From NCBI GenBank assembly GCA_023701435.1, contig JAMPXB010000016.1, positions 1 through 64,000 on the forward strand: DNA of 64,000 nt, in the 5' to 3' direction. The DNA is from Bacteriovoracaceae bacterium. Lineage in GTDB: Bacteria > Bdellovibrionota > Bacteriovoracia > Bacteriovoracales > Bacteriovoracaceae. The notes beneath the pieces were generated by a model that did no database searches, was not told where the DNA came from, and saw only the letters and a program-made list of their open reading frames with translations. Position 1 is the stretch's first letter. Every line of letters starts with the position of its first letter. Positions 35,346-45,732 of this stretch are shown here, piece by piece. The position numbers and the translations under genes were made by a program.

Positions 35346-36562
35346 AAATAATTGAGCTTCTCAAAAGTGATGACCCTCGCTATAAGGGTCATCTGTGGTT
35401 CTTTCTTTGGGCCTATTTCTTTGTTCTTTTCAGCTACCCTTTAGTCCGAGCAGCATCTACCACCATGTTTTTTGAAGAGTTTGGAGCGAAATCTTCTCCT
35501 CTTGCCTGGCTATGGACCGTTCTCTTTTTATCCCTTTCTATTCTGGTTTTTAACAAATATCAGGCCCGTCATTCGGTTCAAAAAGTTTTTCTTTGGGGGT
35601 CAGTTCTCTCAACAACCTTATTAGGATTGGGGACTCTGGGCTTTTTGTTTCAAATTAAATATCTGACCTTCGTTTCATTTATCTGGAAAGAAATCTACAT
35701 CGTCCTGCAGGTTCATTTGCTGCTGGCCTATGCTAATAATTATTTTCATAAAAATGAGTTTAAATTAATTGTCGGACCAGTTGGGGCCGCGGGCAGTATT
35801 GGCGGTATATTCGGAGGAGTCCTCACGAGCTACATCAGTCAAAGATGGGGAACCAGTACGGTGGCATGGTTTTCACTGGCCTTTGTCCTGATCCCAGCGC
35901 TGCTGTTTCTTCGTACGCCTAATCTAATTAGTGCCGAACAGAAGAAAAAAAAGTCTTCTCCCCTTGAAACTTTGGAAGGAAAAGGTCTTAAAAGTTACAT
36001 CCTGCATATCGCACTGATTGTGATGCTTTCCCAGTTCGTCATCAACATTGCCGACTTTAAATTTAATATAGCTTTTGAAGAGAGCATTAAGTTTGTCGAT
36101 GAACGGACCGCCTATCTGGGGCATGTCTACACCTGGACCAATCTTCTGACCTTCATTTTACAGTTTATTTGTTTACCCCTGATTCTGCCGCGAATTTCAG
36201 AGAGAGCGCTCCATCTTTTTATTCCTGCGAGCTATATTCTGGCGACCCTGGGTCTGATCATGGTTTCAGGCAATTTGTTGCTGCCTCTGGCAGTTTTCTA
36301 TATTTATCTGAAAGCTTCTGATTACTCCTTATTTAGCGGGGGCAAGGAGCTCCTTTATCAGCCTTTGAAACCCGAACAAAAATATGGCGCTAAATATCTC
36401 ACTGATATGCTCGTGTATAGGGCATCTAAGGCCTTGATTGCTGCGGTCTTGATTTATCTGCAATCCTCTTTCATCCTTAATATGATGATGATCATATTCC
36501 TGCTTTTATGGCTGGTCCTGGTCGTTAGAATTTTCGGAATTCACCGTAGATTATTCAATTGA
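35342..36562 (+). CDS. MFS-like transporter resembling the ATP/ADP translocase (Tlc/NTT) family
   Basis: About 10-12 TM helices; FSGGKELLYQPLKPEQKYGAKYLTDMLVYRASKAL resembles the NTT-family AKEALYIPL...KYKAKAFID signature; 4-bp overlap with DtxR-like gene. Confidence 0.6.
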   Translation: MKIIELLKSDDPRYKGHLWFFLWAYFFVLFSYPLVRAASTTMFFEEFGAKSSPLAWLWTVLFLSLSILVFNKYQARHSVQKVFLWGSVLSTTLLGLGTLGFLFQIKYLTFVSFIWKEIYIVLQVHLLLAYANNYFHKNEFKLIVGPVGAAGSIGGIFGGVLTSYISQRWGTSTVAWFSLAFVLIPALLFLRTPNLISAEQKKKKSSPLETLEGKGLKSYILHIALIVMLSQFVINIADFKFNIAFEESIKFVDERTAYLGHVYTWTNLLTFILQFICLPLILPRISERALHLFIPASYILATLGLIMVSGNLLLPLAVFYIYLKASDYSLFSGGKELLYQPLKPEQKYGAKYLTDMLVYRASKALIAAVLIYLQSSFILNMMMIIFLLLWLVLVVRIFGIHRRLFN

Positions 36563-36569
36563 GGACGTT

Positions 36570-38600
36570 ATGCAAAACCCACTTCTTGTTAAACCAACCG
36601 CCAGTCATGGTGCTTATCCTTTTGATAAAATTCAACCGTCGCACTTCCTTCCGGCCTTAAAGACCGCCATTGATTCGGCCAAAGGTAAACTTGAAACTTT
36701 TAAACAAGATCCAAGAACCGACTTTCAACATGTGATTGTTGAGAAGGGTGATATCACAGAAGAAGTTGATTACATCGCCGGTATCTTCTTCAATCTTCAT
36801 TCTGCGGAATGCACAGAAGAACTTGAAAAGATCTCGCCGGAAATGTCAGAACAACTCACTCGTTTTGGAAACGATATTTCCCTCGATCCTCAAATCTTTG
36901 CCAAGGTAAAAGCTTGTCATGACACTCGATTTGATCAGAAGCTTAATAAAGAAGAACTGACGATCATTGAGAAGACCTATAAATCCTTTGTTCGAAATGG
37001 GGCCCTGCTGGCCGATAGTGAGAAAGATCGCATGCGCGAACTCGATGAGAAGTTAGCGAAGCTCACTCTGGCTTTTTCCCAGAATGTCCTGAAGGCCACC
37101 AATGATTACCTCATGGAGATTACAGATAAGGCCGATCTCGAAGGACTGCCTGAAGGGGTGATCGAGGCAGCCGCAGAATTAGCGGAGAAAAAAGGCAAGC
37201 CGGGATGCTGGTGCTTTAGTCTTGATGTTCCTTCAATGCTGCCATTTATGACTTATTCAAAACGTCGTGATTTGCGCAAAAAACTTCTGACTGCCAGTTC
37301 CTCAAAAACCTATAGCACTCAATACGATAATCAGGAAAATCTCAAAGAAATCCTTAAGCTTCGAACTGAGCGTGCCAAAATTCTTGGTTTTAACACTCAT
37401 GCCGACTATGTTTTGGAAGAACGTATGGCCATGTCTCCTAAGAAGGTGATGGATTTCCTGGAAGAACTTCTTTCCAAGGCCAAGCCTCACGCCGAAAAGG
37501 ACATTAGTCGTTTAAAAAAACTGGCGCAGGAGCTTGATGGCATCACTGATCTTCAATCTTATGATACCGCCTATTATTCTGAAATTTTAAAGAAGCGTGA
37601 GCTGGACATGGACGATGAAATGCTTCGTCCTTATTTTAAACTCGAGAACGTGGTCGACGGTATTTTTAAAGTCGCTAATTTGCTCTATGGCATAAGCTTT
37701 AAGGAAGTATTCAATCTTCCTAAGTATCACGAGGATGTCCGCACTTTTGAGGTCTACGACGAGCAATCAAATTCATTCGTCGGTCTTTTCTATACAGACT
37801 TTTTTCCTCGCGCAACCAAACGAGGCGGCGCCTGGATGTCCGGGGTAAAAGAGCAGGGGATGTATAATGGACAAATAGAGCGTCCACATATCATGATCGT
37901 TTGTAATTTCACCAAGCCCACTAAGACCAAGCCGTCACTTCTTACACTAGACGAAGTGCTCACACTTTATCATGAATTCGGTCATGCCCTTCATGGCCTT
38001 CTGTCTAATGTTAAATACCGTGATCTCTCAGGCACCAATGTTTATTGGGATTTTGTAGAGCTGCCTTCTCAAATTATGGAGAATTGGGTTCTTGAAAAAG
38101 AATGCCTCGATCTATTTGCTGTTCATTATGAAACAGGTGAAAAGATTCCGGCCGAACTCGTGCAAAAGATTAAAGCGAGCGGAAAATTTCTGGAAGGTCT
38201 TGCGACCATGAGACAGCTTTCTTTTGCCTTTCTGGATATGGCCTACCATACCAGCGATCCACAGAGCATCAAGGACATTGGTGAGTTTGAAACCAAGACG
38301 ATCGAAAAAACAACTCTACTGCCAAAGATCCCCGGAACCAGTATTTCGACTTCCTTCTCACATATTTTTGCCGGTGGATATTCTGCTGGATACTACTCGT
38401 ATAAATGGGCCGAAGTCCTGGATGCAGATGCTTTTGAGTTTTTCCAAACCTCTGGGATTTTTAACCGCGATGTTGCCAGGAAGTTCCGGGAGTTTATCCT
38501 TGAAAAAGGGGGGACTGAGCACCCGATGGAACTCTATAAAAAGTTCAGAGGCCAGGAGCCGGATGTTGGTGCCTTGCTGAGAAGGGCAGGACTCCATTAA
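36570..38600 (+). CDS. M3-family oligopeptidase (Dcp/OpdA-like)
   Basis: TLYHEFGHALHGLLSNVKYRDLSGTNVYWDFVELPSQIMENW. Confidence 0.95.
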   Translation: MQNPLLVKPTASHGAYPFDKIQPSHFLPALKTAIDSAKGKLETFKQDPRTDFQHVIVEKGDITEEVDYIAGIFFNLHSAECTEELEKISPEMSEQLTRFGNDISLDPQIFAKVKACHDTRFDQKLNKEELTIIEKTYKSFVRNGALLADSEKDRMRELDEKLAKLTLAFSQNVLKATNDYLMEITDKADLEGLPEGVIEAAAELAEKKGKPGCWCFSLDVPSMLPFMTYSKRRDLRKKLLTASSSKTYSTQYDNQENLKEILKLRTERAKILGFNTHADYVLEERMAMSPKKVMDFLEELLSKAKPHAEKDISRLKKLAQELDGITDLQSYDTAYYSEILKKRELDMDDEMLRPYFKLENVVDGIFKVANLLYGISFKEVFNLPKYHEDVRTFEVYDEQSNSFVGLFYTDFFPRATKRGGAWMSGVKEQGMYNGQIERPHIMIVCNFTKPTKTKPSLLTLDEVLTLYHEFGHALHGLLSNVKYRDLSGTNVYWDFVELPSQIMENWVLEKECLDLFAVHYETGEKIPAELVQKIKASGKFLEGLATMRQLSFAFLDMAYHTSDPQSIKDIGEFETKTIEKTTLLPKIPGTSISTSFSHIFAGGYSAGYYSYKWAEVLDADAFEFFQTSGIFNRDVARKFREFILEKGGTEHPMELYKKFRGQEPDVGALLRRAGLH

Positions 38601-38667
38601 AATTGAGTTTATCTAAAGGGATATTAAGTTTACTCATAGCTCAATCAGAGTTAGTTTTCGAATTCTT

Positions 38668-40740
38668 ATGAGGTGTGCAATGCATGATAAATTCGAGCGC
38701 TATCACTCTGCCTTGAGTTGGTTTGCAAAAAATCCTGAAATTTATCGGACGGGCCGCTATCAGGCCTTGGAAATAATCTGCAACAAAATTGCGGAAGTTA
38801 TGCGCATTGATCGTGTTGGAATCTGGTTTTATACCATCGATAAAGAAGCGATGTATGAAGAGCTGACCTATCTTGTCGATCGGCCCAATTCTCAAGGTAC
38901 GATCCTTAAGAAAAGCGATATCCCGACTTATTTTCAGCACCTTCTGGAAGAGCGGGTCATCTCCTGTGAAAACACATTTGAATGCCCGGCGACTTATGAA
39001 CTCGTTGATAGCTATATGCGCCCCCTTGATGTTCGTTCGCTCTTGGATGCCCCTATTTTCTCTGATGGAGAAATGATCGGTATCCTCTGCTGTGAAAAAG
39101 AACAAACATCAATGTATTGGGACAGCCAGGATAAAAATTTTGCTGCCAGTTGCTCGGATTTTATTGGTCGAATTATTGAAGGTGAAAAGCGCCATACTTA
39201 TGAAAAAGAACTGCGCCACCGGATTAACTATCTCGAAAACGATTTAAAACGCAAACTAGACGATCTTAATGAAGCCAAACTGAGTCTCGATCTCGCCTTA
39301 GAAGGGGCGCAAGTAGGAAAATGGGAACTGGATGTCGTTCACAACAAGGTTTCAATGAATAAAACCTGGTATACCAAACTAGGTTATCATTACAACGAGC
39401 TACCTCAGGACATGACGACCTTTAAGAAAGTTCTGCATCCAGAGGATGCGGAACGTGTTTTTGAAGAAATTGATCGTCACATAAGAGGCGAAACTATTTT
39501 TTACGAATGCCGTTACCGAATGATTACCAAAAGTGGTGATATCCAGTGGTGTCTGGACCGTGGCTGCATTATTCAGCGAAATAGTAGCGGCGATCCTCAA
39601 AGACTTATTGGAATCAATGTTAACGTCACTCCCATTTTAAAGTGGGAACAAAGTCTTATTATTTCTGAGCAACAACTTAAATCAATGATTCAGTCTTTGC
39701 CGGCACCTGTTGCCATGTTTGATAAGGATTTTAATTACCTCGCCTTTAGTTCCCGTTGGCTGGAGGAATGGAAAAATTACAGCAAGGCCAAGGAGGGTGA
39801 GAATGTACGTCTCAGTTTCAGACCTGAATGGATTGCCGCAATGGAAGAGGCCAAGAAGGGAAAAATTCTGAGCCGTGATGAGGAACTGGTGGAGTTCATG
39901 TCCGGTGACGAGCTTTGGCTAAGGTGGACCATCCAGCCTTGGAGAAATGTGAATCAGGAAGTTGGCGGCGTCATCATCATGGCCGAAAATATTACCGGCC
40001 GTAAAGAAGCCGAAATCAGGCTTACTCAAACTTCCAAACTATCTGCCTTAGGTGAGATGGCCGGCGGGATTGCTCACGAAATTAACAACCCTTTGAGTAT
40101 TATCAAGGGTTATATTGATCTCCTAAGACGGCATTCATCCCGAAGATCTTTAAGTCCGGAACTTCTGTTGCAATATATTGATAAGATGGATGGAACGGTG
40201 GCGCGGATTTCAAGAATCGTGAACGGGATGAGACGCTTCTCCCGTGAATCTTCAATGGATGAAAAAGTTAAGTACTCCCTTAATAAAATTGTGGAAGAGA
40301 CATTGGATATCTGTCAGGAGAGGATTAATAACAATGGCACCGCCCTGGATGTCGAATATCTGAAAGATGATTCGACTATTCTCTGCCGGCCGGTTGAAAT
40401 ATCGCAAGTCCTTTTGAATTTGATCAACAATTCTTATCAGGCGACTTCAAATTATCCTCACCCCTGGATTAAAATTCAAATGGAAGATCTTGGTGATACT
40501 TTCAGAGTTAAAATCACTGACTGCGGTGAACGCATACCAGGGCACGTCAGACAAAAGCTTTTTCAGCCCTTTTTTACAACGAAAGACATCGGTGTTGGAA
40601 CAGGTCTTGGTTTAAGTATTTCCCGAGGAATTATCGAAGAGCATAAGGGGAAGTTGTACTATCAGGAAGAAGCTCCTAATACGACTTTTGTTATAGATCT
40701 GCCGAAGCTTGACACGGTAAGTACGCAAATTTCGCATTAA
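38668..40740 (+). CDS. GAF-PAS sensor histidine kinase
   Basis: GAF (MRIDRVGIWFY), two PAS-like regions, H-box LGEMAGGIAHEINNPLSIIKGYIDLL, ATPase TTKDIGVGTGLGLSISRGIIEEHKG. Confidence 0.93.
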   Translation: MRCAMHDKFERYHSALSWFAKNPEIYRTGRYQALEIICNKIAEVMRIDRVGIWFYTIDKEAMYEELTYLVDRPNSQGTILKKSDIPTYFQHLLEERVISCENTFECPATYELVDSYMRPLDVRSLLDAPIFSDGEMIGILCCEKEQTSMYWDSQDKNFAASCSDFIGRIIEGEKRHTYEKELRHRINYLENDLKRKLDDLNEAKLSLDLALEGAQVGKWELDVVHNKVSMNKTWYTKLGYHYNELPQDMTTFKKVLHPEDAERVFEEIDRHIRGETIFYECRYRMITKSGDIQWCLDRGCIIQRNSSGDPQRLIGINVNVTPILKWEQSLIISEQQLKSMIQSLPAPVAMFDKDFNYLAFSSRWLEEWKNYSKAKEGENVRLSFRPEWIAAMEEAKKGKILSRDEELVEFMSGDELWLRWTIQPWRNVNQEVGGVIIMAENITGRKEAEIRLTQTSKLSALGEMAGGIAHEINNPLSIIKGYIDLLRRHSSRRSLSPELLLQYIDKMDGTVARISRIVNGMRRFSRESSMDEKVKYSLNKIVEETLDICQERINNNGTALDVEYLKDDSTILCRPVEISQVLLNLINNSYQATSNYPHPWIKIQMEDLGDTFRVKITDCGERIPGHVRQKLFQPFFTTKDIGVGTGLGLSISRGIIEEHKGKLYYQEEAPNTTFVIDLPKLDTVSTQISH

Positions 40741-41437
40741 AGTCCCAGCTTGTTAAATCAGCTTTCTTTTCAACGGTGTCTTCAATGTCATCGCTTAGGA
40801 ATTGAAAGAAATCAAAACCACTTAAATTTTCAATATGATCTATGGTCGTCACATATGAGGCAAGCTCCTTGTAGGGAACATCCGTATGCATCAGAAAGGC
40901 AATTCCCTCAAAGGAAGAACCTTGCTGTCTTAGAATAATTTTAAAATATTCATCGGGAATAGAGACCTGATTATCTTTTCCAGTAACCGGAAGATTAGGC
41001 ATGAGGATCGGACCTGTGACAATCCAGATCTTCTTGTACTTAAGCGCCCATGACCTCATGAGGTTTTCCAGCTGGCCCCAACGACCTTGATTGAAGGGAC
41101 CCGGTTGAGGAGTCATATTACTGAAGAAGAACGTATCCTTCATTGCCTGCGAGGTGAACTTCATATCGCCTGCAGGAACAAGATGTCCGCGATCAAATCC
41201 ACTGCCTTTGTAATCGTTGGCGGTGGCCGATCCGGTGGAGACAGAAGGATCAATCCGGAAGCTATTGGAGCGTTTTACGCAATTTTGTAATTTAGAGTGA
41301 TCCAGTTCATAGGACACCCAATTGGCCACTTCATGATCTTCATTATAATTAAGGGTGTAGTACTTATGCTGAATGATCTCTTCTGCGGAAAAAACACTGA
41401 GAGTAAAAAAAAAGATTAAAAATTGATATGCCTTCAT
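40691..41437 (-). CDS. Secreted DNA/RNA non-specific endonuclease (NUC1 family)
   Basis: Signal peptide MKAYQFLIFFFTLSVFS; GSGFDRGHLVPAGDMKFT motif; FFSNMTPQPGPFNQGRWGQLE. Confidence 0.9.
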   Translation of the reverse strand: MKAYQFLIFFFTLSVFSAEEIIQHKYYTLNYNEDHEVANWVSYELDHSKLQNCVKRSNSFRIDPSVSTGSATANDYKGSGFDRGHLVPAGDMKFTSQAMKDTFFFSNMTPQPGPFNQGRWGQLENLMRSWALKYKKIWIVTGPILMPNLPVTGKDNQVSIPDEYFKIILRQQGSSFEGIAFLMHTDVPYKELASYVTTIDHIENLSGFDFFQFLSDDIEDTVEKKADLTSWDFNAKFAYLPCQASADL

Positions 41438-41465
41438 CCCTAATAGGATAAGGGATGAAGGCATA
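41427..41465 (-). terminator. Terminator-like hairpin overlapping the nuclease start codon
   Basis: Perfect 15-bp arms TATGCCTTCATCCCT / AGGGATGAAGGCATA, 9-nt loop; minus strand continues TCAATTTTTAATCTTTTTTTTT. Confidence 0.7.
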
Positions 41466-41504
41466 ATCTCATAGGAAACTTTTCACAAACGAATTAGATC
41501 AGTT

Positions 41505-43037
41505 TCATTTTCTCTTAATGTAGCCTGTAGGGGCAAAGTCATTGGCCTTCAACTGCTTTTGCTGTTCAATGAATTCACGAAGTAGATCCGCATCGGTGTG
41601 ACCGTACTTAATATAAGTGACGAGAGGATATTTATCTCCGCCCTTAGCGATAAACTCAGGAAGTGCCATGACATATTTTTGTGTTGCAACAACATCTTTT
41701 CCGTTCACTTTTAGCGACTTTAGCTTTTGTGACTTTTCATTAAGAACGGCTTCAATCCCACTGAATTGAGGAAAGCTTCCAGAGCCCGGTGTCAGCTTGG
41801 TGATGGCATACTCAATATATTTTTTAAGTTCATTGCCGGACATTTCTGTTGTCACAATTTCACCTGCAAAAGGAAGAACCATCATCACTGTTTCGATGGT
41901 GACTTTCCCTGGATAAATTGAATCTCTGATACCCCCGGAATTAGTAAGACCAATATCGGCCTTAAATTTTTCCTGGTAAGATTTAGCTATAAGATTTCCC
42001 AGATTCGTTTCGCCAGTACGTACTAAATCTCTTCTTCCGATAAATTCAACATCGGCGGTGGCCAGTTCTTTGAGAAGAGATTTATCACCTCGGTCTTTAT
42101 AAGGTTTCAGGAGGGCGTGAACTTCCTTGTCATCTTTAATTTTAACGGGAGAATCTTTTAAGTTTACCGGGATCAGTTTGTAGTCTTTCAAAGCAACTTG
42201 GCCGTCTTTAAATTCCAGGTCAACTTTACCGACATATTTGCCCCATTCAAAGGCCTGAACAATGATGGTTCCATTTTGAATGTCCGGTTTAAACAGCGGC
42301 TTCTGCGTATGACCACCAACGATCAAATCGATACCATCAACTGTACGGGCGAGAGTCACATCACCTGGAGCATCGGCACCATGTTTCCCATCCACAAAGT
42401 GACCGGTATGGGTGAGGGCAATCAGAATGTCAGTCTTAGGTCTCAGAGTGGGAACGAGGTTTTTACCTTCTTCAACGGAAGGAACAAAATAGAGGCCGGC
42501 AGAATGTTCTGGTTTAGATTTCTTAGGAGTATCTTCCGTAGTCAAACCAAAGATTGTGACTTTTAGGCCACCTAAATTTTTAGTGATGTGAGAAGGGAAG
42601 ACCCGCTCTTTTGTTTTTTCATCATAAATATTGGCCGAGATAAAAGGGAATTTGGCCCACTCTTTTTGTTGCTTTTTAATAGTGCTCAGTGGTTTATCGA
42701 ATTCATGATTTCCTATGGCCATGACATCATAACCAATGGCGGCCATTCCTTTAAAGTCAGGTTCAGCATCTAAAAGATCCGATTGCGGTACGCCAGTATT
42801 GACGTCTCCAGCATCGAGAAGCAAGACTTCACCACCTTCACTCTCAACCTGCTCACGTAATTCCTTGATAAGAGTGGCCCGAGCGGCCATGCCGTATTCG
42901 CCGTCCTTATTTGACCAGAATCGACCATGATGATCATTGGTATGCAGAATGGTTAGTTTATAGGTTTTTCCTTTGGTGTAAGTTTGAGCGCAGGAAGCGA
43001 GTAGCACCAAAGATGTGGCAAAAAACAAAGACTTCAT
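41505..43037 (-). CDS. UshA-family 5'-nucleotidase/metallophosphoesterase lipoprotein
   Basis: Lipobox LLASCAQ; ILHTNDHHGRFW, IGNHEFD, VGGHTQK, NSGGIRDSIYPG. Confidence 0.93.
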   Translation of the reverse strand: MKSLFFATSLVLLASCAQTYTKGKTYKLTILHTNDHHGRFWSNKDGEYGMAARATLIKELREQVESEGGEVLLLDAGDVNTGVPQSDLLDAEPDFKGMAAIGYDVMAIGNHEFDKPLSTIKKQQKEWAKFPFISANIYDEKTKERVFPSHITKNLGGLKVTIFGLTTEDTPKKSKPEHSAGLYFVPSVEEGKNLVPTLRPKTDILIALTHTGHFVDGKHGADAPGDVTLARTVDGIDLIVGGHTQKPLFKPDIQNGTIIVQAFEWGKYVGKVDLEFKDGQVALKDYKLIPVNLKDSPVKIKDDKEVHALLKPYKDRGDKSLLKELATADVEFIGRRDLVRTGETNLGNLIAKSYQEKFKADIGLTNSGGIRDSIYPGKVTIETVMMVLPFAGEIVTTEMSGNELKKYIEYAITKLTPGSGSFPQFSGIEAVLNEKSQKLKSLKVNGKDVVATQKYVMALPEFIAKGGDKYPLVTYIKYGHTDADLLREFIEQQKQLKANDFAPTGYIKRK

Positions 43038-43141
43038 AAATCCTCCAGAGTTAACCGATTTTTATCTAATCTGTTGGATCTGGCCAGACAGGTAAAAGGT
43101 AACATTGGCCAAAGCCCTGGTCGTTTGGTATACCGAACAGT

Positions 43142-43387
43142 ATGACACTTAATCAAGCCCCTTTGAATGCTAAGCTCATTGTTCACTCCTTTCACCATGA
43201 GGATCTGAGGGATTTTTCAGATATTGAATCTCGTTTAATGCACTTGGGATTTATTGCAGGGGAAACGGTTAAAATTACCAAAAAAGCTCCTCTTTTTAAG
43301 GAACCGCTCTTAGTTGAAGTGCGAGGAAGATTAATCGCCTTATCGGCCAAAGAAGCTGAATTAGTAGATGTTGAGGTTGCGCGATGA
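43142..43387 (+). CDS. feoA: Ferrous iron transport protein A
   Basis: FeoA/SH3-like RLMHLGFIAGETVKITKKAPLFKEPLLVEVRGRLIALSAKEAELVDV, directly upstream of feoB. Confidence 0.9.
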   Translation: MTLNQAPLNAKLIVHSFHHEDLRDFSDIESRLMHLGFIAGETVKITKKAPLFKEPLLVEVRGRLIALSAKEAELVDVEVAR

Positions 43388-45234
43388 TTCCACGTATTGC
43401 CCTGGTAGGAATGCCTAATGTTGGAAAAACTGCCCTTTTTAATAAACTGACTGGAAGTTTTCAACGAGTGGCCAATTTTCCCGGAGTCACGGTTGAGAAG
43501 AAAGTGGGCTGGGTTTCGGAGAATGGTCAAAAAATACTGGAAGTCGTCGATTTGCCAGGGATCTATTCTTTGGATGCAACAACCCTTGATGAAAAAGTAA
43601 CCAAAGATTTTTTATTGAAAAAAGAGAAAGAAGCTACCGCTGATCTCTTTGTTTTAGTTCTTGATGCTACCAATTTAGATAAATCTCTTTATCTGGCCTT
43701 CCAATTGAAGCGCTTAGGTTATCCACTGGTGATCGCGCTTAATTTGATGGATGAAGCTAAAAAAAGAAACTTCTCACTTGATCTGAAAGAATTCTCACAG
43801 AAGTTGGACGCAGTCGTCATTCCTACCAGTGCCTCAACCGGTGAAGGTGCCAAGGAGTTGATTGCTGCTTTAATGATTGAGTTACAAAAGGGTGAAAAGC
43901 CTTTTCTTGAAGTTCCAGAAAACGCTCAGAAAGTTTTCAGGTCTCCTGCCTATGTGAATGGAATATTCAAAGAGATAGATCAATTATTAAAAGAAGTGAC
44001 CCTCACAAGCTTAAGACCTGATACCTTTTCAGAGAGAATTGACCGTATTGTTCTTCACCCTTTCTGGGGTGTGGTGACACTTTTTGCGACTCTTATTCTT
44101 ATTTTTCAAACCCTCTTTTCCTGGGCCGAACCCATTATGGATTTAATTGAATCTATGTTCGGTAGCCTCGGTGAGCTCGCTTCGACTTTGATTTCCAATG
44201 AACTTTTGAGAAGTCTGGTGGTTGATGGCATCATTGGTGGAGTAGGCGGGGTACTGGTTTTCTTACCGCAGATTGTTCTGCTCTTTTTCTTCATTCAGTT
44301 TCTGGAAGATCTGGGTTACCTCGGACGGGCGGCATTCCTGATGGATTCCATCATGAGAAAGTTTGGTCTGCCCGGCAAATCGGTTATTCCTCTTTTGTCC
44401 TCCCATGCCTGCGCCATTCCGGGAATCTTATCGACCCGGGTGATTGATAATTACCGTGAAAGACTTATTACCATGCTGGTTATTCCTCTTACGACTTGTT
44501 CAGCGAGACTACCGGTTTATGCCATTTTAATTGGTGCTCTTATTCCCAACATTGCTGCTTTTGGTATTCCGTGGCTGAAACTTCCAGGACTAGTGCTCTT
44601 TGGTTTATATATGGTGGGATTCGGGTCAGCCCTTGTGGTTTCTCTCGTTTTTAAAAGAACCTTGCCGCACTCTTCTCCCTCAATGTTATTGATGGAACTT
44701 CCTCCTTACCGTATGCCAAAGATGAAGAATCTTCTGATGGTCATGAAAAATAAGGCCATGATCTTTTTGAAGAAGGCCGGTGGAATCATTCTTGTCGTTA
44801 GTGTGATCATTTGGGTTCTCATGACTTTCCCTCAGCAAAATGGGGTGACTCATATTGAACAATCCTATGCGGCAGATATTGGAAGATTCTTTGAACCTGT
44901 CTTTAAGCCTTTGGGTTTTGACTGGAGAATCACCACCGCTTTAATCCCTAGTATCGGCGCCCGCGAAGTTGTGGTCAGCGCTCTTTCCATGGTGCTGTCC
45001 ATGGAAGGAACAGAAGAAGAGATGGCCCTCGCCCTGGTTCAAAATTTTGGATTGGGAACTCTGGTGGCACTACTGGTGTGGTTTGTGTTCGCTCCTCAAT
45101 GCATTTCCACTTTTGCTGTCATGAAGCGGGAAACTAATTCCTGGAAGTGGCCAGTTGTAATGGTGGCATACACTTTGGCATTGGCCTACTTTTTTGCCTT
45201 CCTGGCCCGTCAGCTTTTTAACCTTTGGTATTAA
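43384..45234 (+). CDS. feoB: Ferrous iron transport protein B
   Basis: GMPNVGKTALFNKLTGSFQRVANFPGVTVEKK; VDLPGIYSL; gate domains. Confidence 0.97.
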   Translation: MIPRIALVGMPNVGKTALFNKLTGSFQRVANFPGVTVEKKVGWVSENGQKILEVVDLPGIYSLDATTLDEKVTKDFLLKKEKEATADLFVLVLDATNLDKSLYLAFQLKRLGYPLVIALNLMDEAKKRNFSLDLKEFSQKLDAVVIPTSASTGEGAKELIAALMIELQKGEKPFLEVPENAQKVFRSPAYVNGIFKEIDQLLKEVTLTSLRPDTFSERIDRIVLHPFWGVVTLFATLILIFQTLFSWAEPIMDLIESMFGSLGELASTLISNELLRSLVVDGIIGGVGGVLVFLPQIVLLFFFIQFLEDLGYLGRAAFLMDSIMRKFGLPGKSVIPLLSSHACAIPGILSTRVIDNYRERLITMLVIPLTTCSARLPVYAILIGALIPNIAAFGIPWLKLPGLVLFGLYMVGFGSALVVSLVFKRTLPHSSPSMLLMELPPYRMPKMKNLLMVMKNKAMIFLKKAGGIILVVSVIIWVLMTFPQQNGVTHIEQSYAADIGRFFEPVFKPLGFDWRITTALIPSIGAREVVVSALSMVLSMEGTEEEMALALVQNFGLGTLVALLVWFVFAPQCISTFAVMKRETNSWKWPVVMVAYTLALAYFFAFLARQLFNLWY

Positions 45235-45730
45235 CCTGTTCCCAGTTTTTTAGCTGCCAGACCGTCGTCACTTCCGCCACCTCTTTGCCGTTAAGGTCAC
45301 GGATGGTGGTCACAAGTTTCTGAGAATATTTTCCTTCGGCTTCCAGACCGGCCCTTAATTTTTCCACATCGATCTGATGAGGAGAGCAAAAGCCTTCGAG
45401 GTCAACTCTTCCCTGGTAAGAATATTTCACATTCAATTCGGACATGATGAGACGGTACTTACTGATACCAAAAGAAGTTAAGAGGGAGAGTCCGGCACAG
45501 TATTCACCGACAGTGGCCATGGCGCAGGCATGGACTCCGCCCAGATGATTGTGATTCAGCTTGCGATTAGGAAGGGCAATGATGACGGCATCCGGGCTCA
45601 AGGTTTTTATTTTAAATCCATGAGGAGCATTGAAAGGGATACCAAGGGTCAGCACCTTATCGAGCGCCATCAGATTAAGTTTATTGGGGTTTGCGAGTAA
45701 CTTATCAATGATTTTATAAACAGCTTTCAT
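45218..45730 (-). CDS. DUF4442/PaaI-like hotdog thioesterase
   Basis: NHLGGVHACAMATVGEYCAGLSLLTSFG. Confidence 0.75.
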   Translation of the reverse strand: MKAVYKIIDKLLANPNKLNLMALDKVLTLGIPFNAPHGFKIKTLSPDAVIIALPNRKLNHNHLGGVHACAMATVGEYCAGLSLLTSFGISKYRLIMSELNVKYSYQGRVDLEGFCSPHQIDVEKLRAGLEAEGKYSQKLVTTIRDLNGKEVAEVTTVWQLKNWEQVNTKG

Positions 45731-45732
45731 AT

